This document shows, piece after piece, positions 1 through 8,527 of a stretch of 37,685 nucleotides of DNA. How positions within the stretch are numbered: position 1 is the first letter of the stretch; each line of letters begins with the position of its first letter. The notes beneath the pieces are model-generated. The model had not been told where the DNA came from. It made no database searches and saw only the letters and a program-made list of their open reading frames with translations. Origin of the DNA: an uncultured Collinsella sp. (GTDB lineage: Bacteria; Actinomycetota; Coriobacteriia; Coriobacteriales; Coriobacteriaceae). A program made the position numbers and the translations under genes. Location: assembly GCA_958453935.1 (NCBI GenBank), contig CAUDZT010000015.1, positions 1 through 37,685 on the forward strand. The letters run 5' to 3'.

Positions 1-1
1 C

Positions 2-1153
2 CATAACATCGTCCGCCCGTTCCTATTTGGCCTTTTGCCCGACAGCCAAGAGCAGCGCCGCGCTATTGCCGCCGAGCATGACGTTGCATCCAACAACCCC
101 GTCGCCCTCTTGTGCCATATCGGTCTTGACTGCGCAGGGGCCGTTCAGTTTTGTCGAACCGATAAATTAGGCGCCGCCCGCGGCAGGGTCTCGGCATACC
201 GCCCGCTTACCAATTCTCAAATCGCTCACAAGCTCAAAGCAATTCGCGATGACGAAAGAGAGACATGGATGGGCTCCAACGAAAGCTGGTCCCTGGGCGG
301 CAACCAAGGCAAATTTGCACTAGCTTGGCATGATGGCCAATGGTGCGAATGTCTAGGGTCATCCCCCACTACCCATATCTTCAAAAATGGTGTCGTTGGG
401 TTCAAACATCAGGCCTTAAACGAATTCGTCTGCATGAAAACGGCTCGGCGTGTTGGCATTCCAACTGCCAACGTCTCCTATTGCACATTTGAAGACGAAG
501 CCGCGCTCGTCGTTGAACGGTACGACAGAATTGTCAATAGCAGCGGAAATATCGAAAGGCTGCATCAGGAGGACTTTTGCCAGGCGCTCGGTGTATTGCC
601 AAGCCAGAAATACACCGCCGACGGAGGACCAACCACACGAGACATCCAAGAACGACTGATTAACACAGTCCCCCACCACATGAATCTTGTGCTTTTTACC
701 TATATGTTGTTCTATAACGCCATTATCGGAGCGCCTGACGCACACGCTAAAAACTACTCGCTCATCCTAGGTAAAGGCACAAACGCAGCGCTCGCACCCA
801 TGTACGATGTCGCATCGGGCTTGGCGTACGAGCGTATGCGCCGCCGGGCGCGCCTTGCCATGAGCGTTGGCGGCGAAAATCGAGTGGGGCGCATCGGTCC
901 AGGCGCTATCCGCCGATACCACGGTATGGGCGACCCCGCGCTGGAGGCGGCGCTCACCGATGCCGGGCTATCCGAGAAGTTTTGCTTTGCGACCATGATG
1001 GACCTCGCCTACGAGGTGCCCATTTGCATGGAAGAGATCATGGACGAATACGCCGACCTGCCCGGCATGGCGGACCTGCGCGAGCACATGCTCGGCCCCG
1101 TCCGCGAAAACTGCCAGCGCACCCTCGACCTCATCAAGGCGGATATGGGCTAG
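2..1153 (+). CDS. HipA-like serine/threonine kinase (toxin of a HipAB-type module), 5' end outside window
   Basis: This is the C-terminal ~383 residues of a HipA-family protein kinase. The frame is open from base 2 and reads FLFGLLPDS, a typical HipA N-terminal segment, so the true start lies upstream of the window and the TTG at 35 is internal. Visible family motifs are SLGGNQGKFAL (the HipA SLAGAQ.K nucleotide-binding loop), PTTHIFK, LVVERYDR, a QEDFCQALG segment, the catalytic-loop motif APDAHAKNYS and the metal-binding motif PMYDVAS. All key kinase motifs appear intact, so it may be active. Known HipA proteins phosphorylate targets such as glutamyl-tRNA synthetase and pair with an upstream HipB antitoxin; any hipB would lie outside the window. 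The first ~750 bases are less GC-rich than the neighbouring genes, which suggests acquisition by transfer. Toxin activity is inferred from the family only. Confidence 0.88.
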   Translation, partial: HNIVRPFLFGLLPDSQEQRRAIAAEHDVASNNPVALLCHIGLDCAGAVQFCRTDKLGAARGRVSAYRPLTNSQIAHKLKAIRDDERETWMGSNESWSLGGNQGKFALAWHDGQWCECLGSSPTTHIFKNGVVGFKHQALNEFVCMKTARRVGIPTANVSYCTFEDEAALVVERYDRIVNSSGNIERLHQEDFCQALGVLPSQKYTADGGPTTRDIQERLINTVPHHMNLVLFTYMLFYNAIIGAPDAHAKNYSLILGKGTNAALAPMYDVASGLAYERMRRRARLAMSVGGENRVGRIGPGAIRRYHGMGDPALEAALTDAGLSEKFCFATMMDLAYEVPICMEEIMDEYADLPGMADLREHMLGPVRENCQRTLDLIKADMG

Positions 1154-1184
1154 GCGCCAATCAATCCACATTTCTTAAAAGAAG

Positions 1185-1222
1185 AGGGGGGCACCCGTCG
1201 CAAAAGTTCGGGTGCCCCCTCT
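1185..1222. terminator. Bidirectional intrinsic terminator between hipA-like and pepD
   Basis: A 14-bp stem (AGAGGGGGCACCCG-type arms with one bulged G) encloses a short loop, between two convergent genes. The T-rich tail (TTCTTTT) lies on the minus-strand side, so it probably ends pepD transcription best and may also stop the plus-strand gene. Confidence 0.75.
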
Positions 1223-1278
1223 CGTAATGTCATTTGCAATCCGCCAGCACGCGGCTCGGACCGTTGCCGGCGTGACCT

Positions 1279-2736
1279 TTACGCAGCGAGGCGCTTGAGG
1301 ACGTCGATGAGCAGCTCGTAGAAGCGCTCGGCAGAAGCGAGCTCCATGCTCTCGTCCGGGGTGTGGACATCGGAGAGCGTCGGGCCCACGGCGATGGCAT
1401 CCAGGCCGTGCAGGGCCTCGGCAAACAGGCCGCACTCAAGGCCGGCGTGAATGGACTCGATGCGTAGATCGGAGCCAAAGAGCTCGCGATAGCTCTCGAC
1501 AAAGACGTCGCGGACCGGCGAATGCTCGGCATAGCTCCAGCCGGGATACTCGAACTCAAACTTGGCGTCGAAGCCCAGGACATCGGCCAGCGTCTGCAAG
1601 CGGTCCTTGAACTCGTTCTGCAGCGAGGTGATCGAAGAGCGCGGGGACAGCATGATCTTGACCTGGTCATCAGAGGTGGCAACCACACCGATGTTGGAGG
1701 AAACCTCGACGGAGCCGTCGGTGGCGACGTTGCGGCGGATCACGCCGTTGGGGGCAAGACGCAGGGCGCGGATGAGGGCAAGCGCGGACTTCTGGTCCAT
1801 GGCCTCGACCTCGGCGTCGTCGGCAATCTCGACGGTGCAGGTAAAGCCGGGGTCGAAGACCTCGAGCTCGGCAGTGACGTCGGAGATGATGCCCTTTGCG
1901 ATCTGGGCCGCGGCCTCGGCGGCAGCGTGGTCGGCGTAGACCAGAACAGCCTTGCACTCACGGTTGATGGCGTTGTCCTTGGTGCCGCCGTTAAAGCTGA
2001 CGATGGCGGGCTCGCCGGCAACCATCAGGCGGTCGATGATGCGGGCCATGATGAGGTTGCCGTTGCCGCGCTCCAGGTTGATATCGTTGCCGGAATGACC
2101 ACCCAGTAGGCCGGAGATGTCGAGCGTGAGGGTGCTACCGGTCTTGTGCTCGCGCACGATGGGGCAGGTGTAGGTAACAACGACGCCGCCGGCGCAGCTG
2201 ACGGTGGCAACGCCCTCTTCCTCGGAGTCAAGGTTAATCATGGTGCGGGCGCTAATCTGGGACTTGTCGAGCGTCTCGGCGCCGACCAGGCCAGTCTCCT
2301 CGTCGGTGGTGAATACGCACTCGAGGGCGGGGTGAACGATCGAATCGTCATTGAGAACAGCGAGCATCAGAGCGACGGCGATACCGTTGTCGGCGCCCAG
2401 GGTGGTGCCGTTAGCGGTGAGGACGCCGTCCTTGACGACCAGGTCGATACCGTCGGTCGTAAAGTCGTGCTCAACGGAGCCCAACTTGTCGCACACCATA
2501 TCGATGTGGCCCTGCAGCATCACGGTCGGAGCATTCTCGGCGCCGGCAGATGCGGGCTTGCGAATGATGACGTTGTAGACCTCGTCCTGGTACACATCAA
2601 GACCGCGCTCCTTGGCAAACGCAACCAGGAAATCGCTGATGCCCTTCTCGTTGCCAGACCCACGGGGGATCGCGCTGACCTCCTCAAAGAAATGGAACAG
2701 CTGGGCAGGCTCGTAGCCAGTAATCTTGTAGTCCAT
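1279..2736 (-). CDS. pepD: Aminoacyl-histidine dipeptidase (Xaa-His dipeptidase, M20 family)
   Basis: The 485-residue protein is a cytosolic zinc-dependent dipeptidase of the M20C/PepD type. It releases C-terminal histidine and other residues from dipeptides during peptide turnover. Family signatures: GSGNEKGISD near the N-terminus; the metal-binding HID within LQGHIDMVCD (H77, D79); LGADNGIAVA with the bridging Asp (D116); DEETGL with the catalytic/metal Glu pair (E146, E147); and a C-terminal ECGLFAE-type segment. Length matches the ~485 aa of the family. The start at 2736 (MDYKITGYEP) is chosen because AAGGAGG lies just upstream; a longer frame to 2841 has no such site and adds a non-conserved sequence. 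It is monocistronic, with its own terminator toward hipA. No clear promoter was found upstream. Confidence 0.93.
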   Translation of the reverse strand: MDYKITGYEPAQLFHFFEEVSAIPRGSGNEKGISDFLVAFAKERGLDVYQDEVYNVIIRKPASAGAENAPTVMLQGHIDMVCDKLGSVEHDFTTDGIDLVVKDGVLTANGTTLGADNGIAVALMLAVLNDDSIVHPALECVFTTDEETGLVGAETLDKSQISARTMINLDSEEEGVATVSCAGGVVVTYTCPIVREHKTGSTLTLDISGLLGGHSGNDINLERGNGNLIMARIIDRLMVAGEPAIVSFNGGTKDNAINRECKAVLVYADHAAAEAAAQIAKGIISDVTAELEVFDPGFTCTVEIADDAEVEAMDQKSALALIRALRLAPNGVIRRNVATDGSVEVSSNIGVVATSDDQVKIMLSPRSSITSLQNEFKDRLQTLADVLGFDAKFEFEYPGWSYAEHSPVRDVFVESYRELFGSDLRIESIHAGLECGLFAEALHGLDAIAVGPTLSDVHTPDESMELASAERFYELLIDVLKRLAA

Positions 2737-2892
2737 GGTGCCTCCTTGGCGCAACTGGTTAGACAGTAAGACATGCGACTTGTATATTCCCAGACTTTGC
2801 GTGCATAAACCAGTCGAAAACGCCGAGCGCCCTTGCATCATCGGCTAACGGCGGACCGCATAGCGTAACGGTCACAACTTCGCAGCTCTACA

Positions 2893-2924
2893 AATCGAGG
2901 CGCCCTTGCCAGAGCGCCTCGATT
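2893..2924 (-). terminator. Intrinsic terminator of clpC
   Basis: A perfect 11-bp stem (AATCGAGGCGC / GCGCCTCGATT) with a 10-nt loop lies 26 bp past the clpC stop codon. On the minus strand it is followed by TTTGTAG, a modest T tail. Confidence 0.7.
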
Positions 2925-2949
2925 GCGCGTATCAAATTGTCGCCACGCC

Positions 2950-5592
2950 CTACAGCGCGCCGGAACCGGCTTGCATCATGCCGCCGGGGCCCGAGGTCAC
3001 GCCGCCACTTACGGGCGCGGCGCTGCCAGTGTGCGGTGCCGCCGGGGCGGTATCGCCACCGAGCGTGCCCGCCGGACGCGGTGCCGGAATCTCACCCGTG
3101 CCATGGCTAAAGACAAACTTGCCGTCGGCCACATCGCACAGGACGGTATCGCCCTCGCCCCACTCGCCGGCCAGCAGCTCCTCGGACAACGGGTCCTCGA
3201 TGAGCTTTTGGATGGCACGGCGCAGCGGACGCGCACCATTGGTAAGGTCGGTACCCTCGGCCACGATCTTGTCATAGGCCGCATCAGTGAGCTTGATGTT
3301 CATACCGTTGGCGATCAGACGCTGGCGCAGGTCGTCCACCAGCAGGTGCGCGATCTTGGTCAGGTTCTCGCCCGAAAGCTTCTGGAACACCACGATGTCG
3401 TCGATACGGTTGAGCAGCTCGGGGCGGAACAGGCGCTTGAGCTCGCCCATCGCACGACCACGGATCTCGCTCGAGGTAAGACCCTGCTCGCCGGTGGTGC
3501 CAAAGCCAACGCTCGCATCCTGCGCGATCTCGCGGGCGCCCACGTTTGACGTCATGATGATCACCGTATTGCGGAAGTCGACCGTCTTGCCCTGGCTATC
3601 GGTCAGGCGACCCTCCTCCAGCACCTGCAGCAGGATGTTGAAGATATCAGGATGCGCCTTCTCGATCTCGTCGAACAGCACGACCGAGTACGGGTGACGG
3701 CGAACAGCCTTGGTGAGCTGACCGCCCTCGTCGTGGCCCACATAGCCCGGGGGGCTACCGATGAGCTTGGAGACCTCGAACTCGCTACCGAACTCCGACA
3801 TATCGAAGCTGATGAGCGCGTCCTTGCTGCCAAAGAGATACTCGGCGAGCGTCTTGGCGAGCTCGGTTTTGCCCGTGCCGGTGGGGCCCAGGAAGATAAA
3901 GCTGCCGCCGGGGCGACGCGGGTCCTTGAGCGGCGAGCGGCTGCGGCGCACGGCCTTGGCAACAGCCTCGACGGCCTCGTCCTGACCGATGATGCGCGTC
4001 TTGAGCACGCTTTCGGCCTGCAGCAGGCGGCGGCTCTCGCTCTCGGTGAGCGAGGACACCGGCACGCCCGAGGTCACGGACACGATGTCGGCAATCTGGG
4101 AGACATCGATGGTGAGCGGGCTAGCGTCGAGCTCGGCCGTCCAGGCAGCCTTGGCCTCGGCGAGCTCAATCTCGGCGGCCTTCTGCTGCTCGGTGATCTC
4201 GGCGGCCTTGTTCATGTCGTCGCTCTCGGTGGCCTCCTGCGCGGCGGCCTTAAGCTCCTCCACGCGATGCTCGGCCTCGCGCACCGGCTCGGGCGCGCGG
4301 TTGGCGGCGATGCGGGCGCGGGCACCGGCCTCGTCAATGAGGTCGATGGCCTTATCGGGCAGGAAGCGATCCTGGATGTAGCGGTTGGAAAGGTTCGCGG
4401 CGGCCTCGATAGCACCCTGCGTATAGCGCACATGGTGGTGCTCCTCGTAGCGCGGCTTGAGCGCGGTCAGGATCTTGACCGTGTCCTCGACGCTCGGCTC
4501 CTCGACATCGATGGTCTGGAAGCGACGCTCGAAGGCCGGGTCCTTGGTGAGATACTTGCGGAATTCCTCGGCCGTGGTGGCGCCGATAATCTGGAAGGCA
4601 CCGCGCGCGAGCACGGGCTTGAGCATGGAGCTCGCGTCGATGGAGCCCTCGGCAGAACCGGCACCGATGATGGTGTGCATCTCATCGATAAACAAGATGA
4701 CGTCGTCGGCCTCGGTTGCCTCCTGGATCACGTTCTTGAGGCGCTCCTCGAACTCACCGCGATACTTGGCGCCCGCAACGAGACCCGGCAGGTCGAGCGT
4801 CCAGATATTCTGGTTCATGAGGTTCTCGGGCACGTTGCCGGCAGCAATCTGTTGCGCCAGTCCCTCGACGATGGCCGTTTTGCCCACGCCGGGATCGCCC
4901 AGGATAAGAGGATTGTTCTTGGTGCGGCGCGAAAGGATCTCCATCATACGCTGGACTTCCTTTTCGCGGCCGATCACCGGATCGAGTTCGCCGTCGCGCG
5001 CCTTCTGCGTAAGGTTGGTCGCGAACTGCTTAAGTGTATCGGTGCCGCTCCCCTTTTGCTGGGAGGCATCCGAGCCGCTAAAGAACGGCAGGCCCGTACC
5101 GGGACGACCAGCACCGGCGCCAGCGAGCGGGCGCTTCTTATCCTGGTCCTTGGCGGTGAGTTTCTCGATAGCCTTTTTGATGGAGGCGGACGACACACCC
5201 AGGCGCATGAGGATGTCCATGGCCATGCCGTTGCCCTCTTCGACGATGCCGATCAGCAAGTGCTCGGTCGACACGTAGGTCTGGTTGTTTTCACGCGCCA
5301 CGCGGAATGAACGCTCCATCACGCTAATGACGAGCGGCGTAAAGGCGAGCTTGGCCGCCTCGGTCTCCTCACTGGGCTCGGGAACCGTGGTCTGGACCTC
5401 TTTAAGAGTATCCATGATGTCGTCGTAGGAGATATCGAGCGAACGCAGTGCCTCGGCGGCAATGCCCTCGTCCTCCTTGGCGAGTGCGAGCAGCAGGTGC
5501 TCGGTACCCACCTTATTTGAGTGAAGATCGAGCGCTTCTTGCTTGGCCATGGACATGACCTTGCGCGCGCGATCGGTAAAACGGTCTAACAT
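2950..5592 (-). CDS. clpC: ATP-dependent Clp protease ATP-binding subunit ClpC
   Basis: The 880-residue Hsp100 unfoldase feeds substrates to ClpP. Domains in order: a double Clp_N repeat (about 1-145, beginning MLDRFTDRARKVM); a Gly/Pro linker (155-185); AAA-1 with Walker A GDPGVGKT (232-239) and Walker B VILFIDEMH (298-306); a ClpC-type middle coiled-coil with a UVR-like stretch (about 425-490); AAA-2 with Walker A GPTGTGKT (569-576) and Walker B VVLFDEIEKAH; and a C-terminal D2 small domain. The last ~50 residues are a Pro/Gly/Ala-rich tail ending in a Met-Met-containing segment, unlike the core. The start at 5592 has AGAGGA upstream; the upstream frame extension lacks similarity. No ctsR, mcsA/B or radA is adjacent, so it stands apart from the Firmicute clpC operon layout. 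Confidence 0.96.
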   Translation of the reverse strand: MLDRFTDRARKVMSMAKQEALDLHSNKVGTEHLLLALAKEDEGIAAEALRSLDISYDDIMDTLKEVQTTVPEPSEETEAAKLAFTPLVISVMERSFRVARENNQTYVSTEHLLIGIVEEGNGMAMDILMRLGVSSASIKKAIEKLTAKDQDKKRPLAGAGAGRPGTGLPFFSGSDASQQKGSGTDTLKQFATNLTQKARDGELDPVIGREKEVQRMMEILSRRTKNNPLILGDPGVGKTAIVEGLAQQIAAGNVPENLMNQNIWTLDLPGLVAGAKYRGEFEERLKNVIQEATEADDVILFIDEMHTIIGAGSAEGSIDASSMLKPVLARGAFQIIGATTAEEFRKYLTKDPAFERRFQTIDVEEPSVEDTVKILTALKPRYEEHHHVRYTQGAIEAAANLSNRYIQDRFLPDKAIDLIDEAGARARIAANRAPEPVREAEHRVEELKAAAQEATESDDMNKAAEITEQQKAAEIELAEAKAAWTAELDASPLTIDVSQIADIVSVTSGVPVSSLTESESRRLLQAESVLKTRIIGQDEAVEAVAKAVRRSRSPLKDPRRPGGSFIFLGPTGTGKTELAKTLAEYLFGSKDALISFDMSEFGSEFEVSKLIGSPPGYVGHDEGGQLTKAVRRHPYSVVLFDEIEKAHPDIFNILLQVLEEGRLTDSQGKTVDFRNTVIIMTSNVGAREIAQDASVGFGTTGEQGLTSSEIRGRAMGELKRLFRPELLNRIDDIVVFQKLSGENLTKIAHLLVDDLRQRLIANGMNIKLTDAAYDKIVAEGTDLTNGARPLRRAIQKLIEDPLSEELLAGEWGEGDTVLCDVADGKFVFSHGTGEIPAPRPAGTLGGDTAPAAPHTGSAAPVSGGVTSGPGGMMQAGSGAL

Positions 5593-5628
5593 GCTAGTTC
5601 CTCTTAGACGAGCTAGTTTTTTCAAACG

Positions 5629-5655
5629 CAAAGCGCCGCCCGCGGCAGCGCTTTG
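5629..5655. repeat. GC-rich hairpin in the clpC leader
   Basis: An 8-bp perfect stem (CAAAGCGC / GCGCTTTG) has a nested CCGC/GCGG stem inside it, 37-63 bp upstream of the clpC start. No run of T follows on the minus strand (CGTTTG then A-run), so it is a poor terminator. It may be a leader structure of clpC or a weak terminator of the upstream gene. Confidence 0.4.
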
Positions 5656-5778
5656 GTCTCTTTACCCATATGGAGTATATGTTAACCGTTGGGACCTTTC
5701 CTGCCCGTAGCCGCGCGACAACGTCTACAAAAAAGGAATTGCTCGGGTCCGTTTGGCGGTTTGGTTTTGAGCTGCTGT

Positions 5779-6381
5779 CTAGCAGGCGGGCTCGGCGTCC
5801 ATGCTCTCGGCAACGTCATTGACGGCATCGGCAACGGGAGCGCCCGGCATGCGCACGAGCTCCATGTGCGGCTCGGCAAAGACCGTGCCCATGGGGAAGG
5901 CGCGGCGGAAGACAAAGCGAGCAACCGGACCGGCCACCAGCAGGTTCCAGGGCAGGGCCATGATAAAGTTGCGCGGAATGTTAACGAGCCACATCATCGG
6001 CAGCAGCTGCAGGTTGGCGAGCGGGCCGCCGGGCATATGGAACAGGCCTTCGCACGCGCCGTAGAGCGACATGATGATGACCATGGGAACGACCATGCAG
6101 GAGCTGACGGCAAGCGTCATGGCAAGCGGCGAGCTCTTGCCCGGCGTGACCAGGAATTTAAATGCGAAACCCTTGGCAAGGGGGCTGGCAACAAACCAGT
6201 CGCAGCACATGGCAAAAATGTAGGCAACGGGGAAGCCGAGCCACGCGGCGGCAACAACCTCGCCGCTGATGGCCCCATGCTGCAGGGCAACGTTGTAGAT
6301 ACTCATCCAGAGCACCATGCAAAAGCACATGATAAAGGTGAACAGCAGGCTCTCTCGTTTGTTGATAGGCATAAAGGGCAT
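5779..6381 (-). CDS. DUF2798-like integral membrane protein
   Basis: The 200-residue hydrophobic protein resembles DUF2798 family proteins, which are short, duplicated two-helix membrane proteins of unknown function. Four membrane segments are apparent: about 10-33, 42-60, 88-112 and 125-150. The repeat-like organisation shows in SPLAKGFAFKFL (first half) and GPVARFVFRRAF (second half), each after a helix pair. The C-terminal ~35 residues are soluble and acidic. The start at 6381 has AGAAAGGA upstream; residues MPFMPINKRES precede helix 1. A complete intrinsic terminator lies only ~30 bp before the start codon, so expression probably needs read-through. The gene is separated from clpC by ~185 bp. 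Function is unknown. Confidence 0.75.
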   Translation of the reverse strand: MPFMPINKRESLLFTFIMCFCMVLWMSIYNVALQHGAISGEVVAAAWLGFPVAYIFAMCCDWFVASPLAKGFAFKFLVTPGKSSPLAMTLAVSSCMVVPMVIIMSLYGACEGLFHMPGGPLANLQLLPMMWLVNIPRNFIMALPWNLLVAGPVARFVFRRAFPMGTVFAEPHMELVRMPGAPVADAVNDVAESMDAEPAC

Positions 6382-6412
6382 GGTCCTTTCTGTGTTGCGC
6401 CGCGGCGCACAA

Positions 6413-6464
6413 CAAAAACGGGCGGGCGAGATGGAGCTGTTGGGACTTCATCTCGCCCGCCCGT
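6413..6464 (-). terminator. Strong intrinsic terminator in the leader of the DUF2798-like gene
   Basis: A perfect 16-bp stem (ACGGGCGGGCGAGATG and its complement, arms 6418-6433 and 6449-6464) with a 15-nt loop is followed on the minus strand by TTTTT. It ends only 32 bp before the start codon at 6381, leaving no room for a promoter in between. A small second hairpin (GTTG-GCGCC/GGCGC-CAAC type) occupies that gap. This layout suggests attenuation rather than simple operon termination. Confidence 0.8.
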
Positions 6465-6579
6465 GGTACGTGCGTCTGCGACTACTTATGTGGTGGAACC
6501 AGCCTAGCACGAAAAGCACGTGCTTCGTAAGCGTTGAGTTTATGAAGATGCAGGGCGCCAATAATCCCCCGACCCCATA

Positions 6580-6646
6580 AGTTGCGGTGGAATACGGACT
6601 GTTTTGACCCTTTAAACAGCAATTCAGTCCCTATTTCACCGCAACT
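6580..6646. repeat. 27-bp imperfect inverted repeat (long hairpin) after the thrE-like gene
   Basis: Arms 6580-6606 and 6620-6646 match at 23 of 27 positions around a 13-bp AT-rich centre. The arms start AGTTGCGGTG. No T tail follows on either strand. It lies 37 bp beyond the stop of the exporter gene on the minus strand. It may be a processed 3' end structure or a dispersed palindromic repeat. The rest of 6465-6682 shows only a possible minus promoter (TTACGA, 18 bp, TAGGCT around 6500). Confidence 0.65.
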
Positions 6647-6682
6647 CATTTGGTGCAAAGCAACCTGTCCTCCTTGCGCCAA

Positions 6683-8251
6683 TTAGCTGGTGTGGCGCCA
6701 GCGAGGGTCGGTGAGCGTACGCGCCACACCCAGACCAACGGGCAGAAACGCCACGATGAGCACTGCACGCACAAACCAGCCGAGCATATTGACCGTGTCG
6801 AAGGTGCACATGTAATACATCGAGCGATACAGATACAGGCCCGGCACCATAATGACAATTGATGGCACCGTGAGGGCGATACGTGGGTAGGTGAGCTTGA
6901 CTTCGGCCAAGCTTGCCAGCAGCCCCGATACCAGCGCGCCGATAAACGCTGCTGCCTCGGGAGGCATACCCACGCTCAGACCCAGGAAGGGAAACAGCGT
7001 CGGCGCATCAACGAGCGTAAGGCGCAAGGTATTAGACACGGCGCCGATGAGCCCTGCCGCCGCTGCCATCTTTACCGGACTGTTGAACATAACCGAGAAG
7101 CCAAATACTCCGACAAAGCTCATCACAGTACGCAAGAGTGTAAGAGCCAACGGTGAGAGGCCGAGCGGGGCAAAGTCATCCGGCGCCAGGCCAACACACT
7201 CGGCAACCATCCAACCTACGAGGGTCGCCATCACAATAATCGACACGGCATACGAAAGACGCTCGATACCGCTTCGCATGTCGAGCTTAGCGATGTCGAG
7301 GCCTGCCGTAATGAGAGGAAAGCCGGGGATCACAAAGAGCATGGCGCCGATATAGCCTTCTTGGTGCGACATTGCCCCCGGTATGACCTGGCCAAGGCCA
7401 AGCAATGCCAGCAGATACGAGACGCAAGCGAGTGCAACGCCGATCGTCAGCGCGCTAAACTGGCCAAGGCCCTGCTTGAGAATATGGGAGCGCGCAAAGT
7501 TGCCGACACCAGCGCCCACAAATGCACAGGCCATCTCGATAGGGCCGCCGCCGAGCAAAAAGACAAAGGCGCCGCAAGCACAGGCCGCCGCAATGCCCTG
7601 TTGCCAGGGAGTGTAATCGGGCTTCGAGCTCTCAACGGTCTTGAGCAACTCATGGTACTCATGCACGGTAAACCGGCGCCCGTAAACCTCGATTTCCTTT
7701 AAGAAGCTCTCCATCATCCATATGCGATGAGTATTGACCCCCGTTGTGGGTAGGCTGACGACCTCATTAAAGCAGTGACCATCTTCGATACAAGTACACT
7801 CAAACGACAGGAGACTTAAGTCAACGTGGATGGTGACACCGAGTACAGCGGCGACGCGATTCATGGTATCGCGTACACGCCAGGCACCCGTTCCGCTCGC
7901 GAGCATAAGCATACCGGTGCGGCAAATGATGGATGATTTATCGGTGAGCGGCGCATCGACGGCAAGCTCACCGCCTGCCGTCACGATCTGGCACCAGTCG
8001 GTTTTCATATGGAGGGCGCCGGCACGAACACCGTGGTGCAGAGGGACTCTTGAGAGCAACGAATCATGGCGCGAAGGCTGTGGGGGTTCCGTCGATTCGA
8101 CCTCGTCCTCGTCGGGCCCTTCATCAACAAGGTCGAAAGCATCGGGCGACGCCGGCTCGCGACGATCGATCAGCTCCTCGTCCTCATCGTCAAAGTAATT
8201 GAACTGATCGAGCATGTCCTCTTCGATTGCACGATCGCTCGCGTCGTTCAT
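6683..8251 (-). CDS. ThrE/YjjP-YjjB-type threonine/serine exporter family membrane protein
   Basis: The 522-residue protein combines an acidic N-terminal extension (about 1-65, rich in D/E) with a DUF1212/ThrE domain (about 70-380) and a C-terminal ThrE_2/YjjB-like membrane domain (about 390-515). The soluble start of the DUF1212 domain carries the family pattern RTGMLMLASGTGAWRV. About ten hydrophobic segments follow, two sets of five as in fused YjjP-YjjB proteins. Relatives export threonine, serine or other small carboxylates; the substrate here cannot be told from sequence. The start at 8251 is supported by GGAAGGGAG. It appears to be transcribed alone. Confidence 0.85.
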   Translation of the reverse strand: MNDASDRAIEEDMLDQFNYFDDEDEELIDRREPASPDAFDLVDEGPDEDEVESTEPPQPSRHDSLLSRVPLHHGVRAGALHMKTDWCQIVTAGGELAVDAPLTDKSSIICRTGMLMLASGTGAWRVRDTMNRVAAVLGVTIHVDLSLLSFECTCIEDGHCFNEVVSLPTTGVNTHRIWMMESFLKEIEVYGRRFTVHEYHELLKTVESSKPDYTPWQQGIAAACACGAFVFLLGGGPIEMACAFVGAGVGNFARSHILKQGLGQFSALTIGVALACVSYLLALLGLGQVIPGAMSHQEGYIGAMLFVIPGFPLITAGLDIAKLDMRSGIERLSYAVSIIVMATLVGWMVAECVGLAPDDFAPLGLSPLALTLLRTVMSFVGVFGFSVMFNSPVKMAAAAGLIGAVSNTLRLTLVDAPTLFPFLGLSVGMPPEAAAFIGALVSGLLASLAEVKLTYPRIALTVPSIVIMVPGLYLYRSMYYMCTFDTVNMLGWFVRAVLIVAFLPVGLGVARTLTDPRWRHTS

Positions 8252-8382
8252 ATAGACGCTCCCTTCCTACCGACTAACCCCCATCCTAGGCAGCGACGGC
8301 TAAAGGAAACATAAAAGAGACGACTGTCATGCATGGAAGGCGTAAACCCCCAATGCGCCGGTAGACCCCAGGCGGCTAGGAC

Positions 8383-8423
8383 CGTCCCCAAGTGCCGGCA
8401 CAAGAGGAACGTCCCTAAGTGCC
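8383..8423. repeat. Short direct repeat CGTCCC(C/T)AAGTGCC, REP-like
   Basis: Two near-identical 14-mers (8383-8396 and 8410-8423) are spaced 27 bp apart and flank a GTGCCGGCAC palindrome. They lie in the 418-bp gap between lysS and the exporter gene. The pattern resembles short dispersed intergenic repeats seen in many Gram-positives, but copy number elsewhere cannot be judged here. No gene is visible in 8252-8669. Confidence 0.45.
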
Positions 8424-8527
8424 AACCAGGGCAACGCCGCAGGCAGAGGACGGACAGCGAAAGCCCGCCAGAGCGAGCAAGGTGCTTTGAAACGAGATGC
8501 CACCATAGGTTGAGCATAAGTCAGCGA

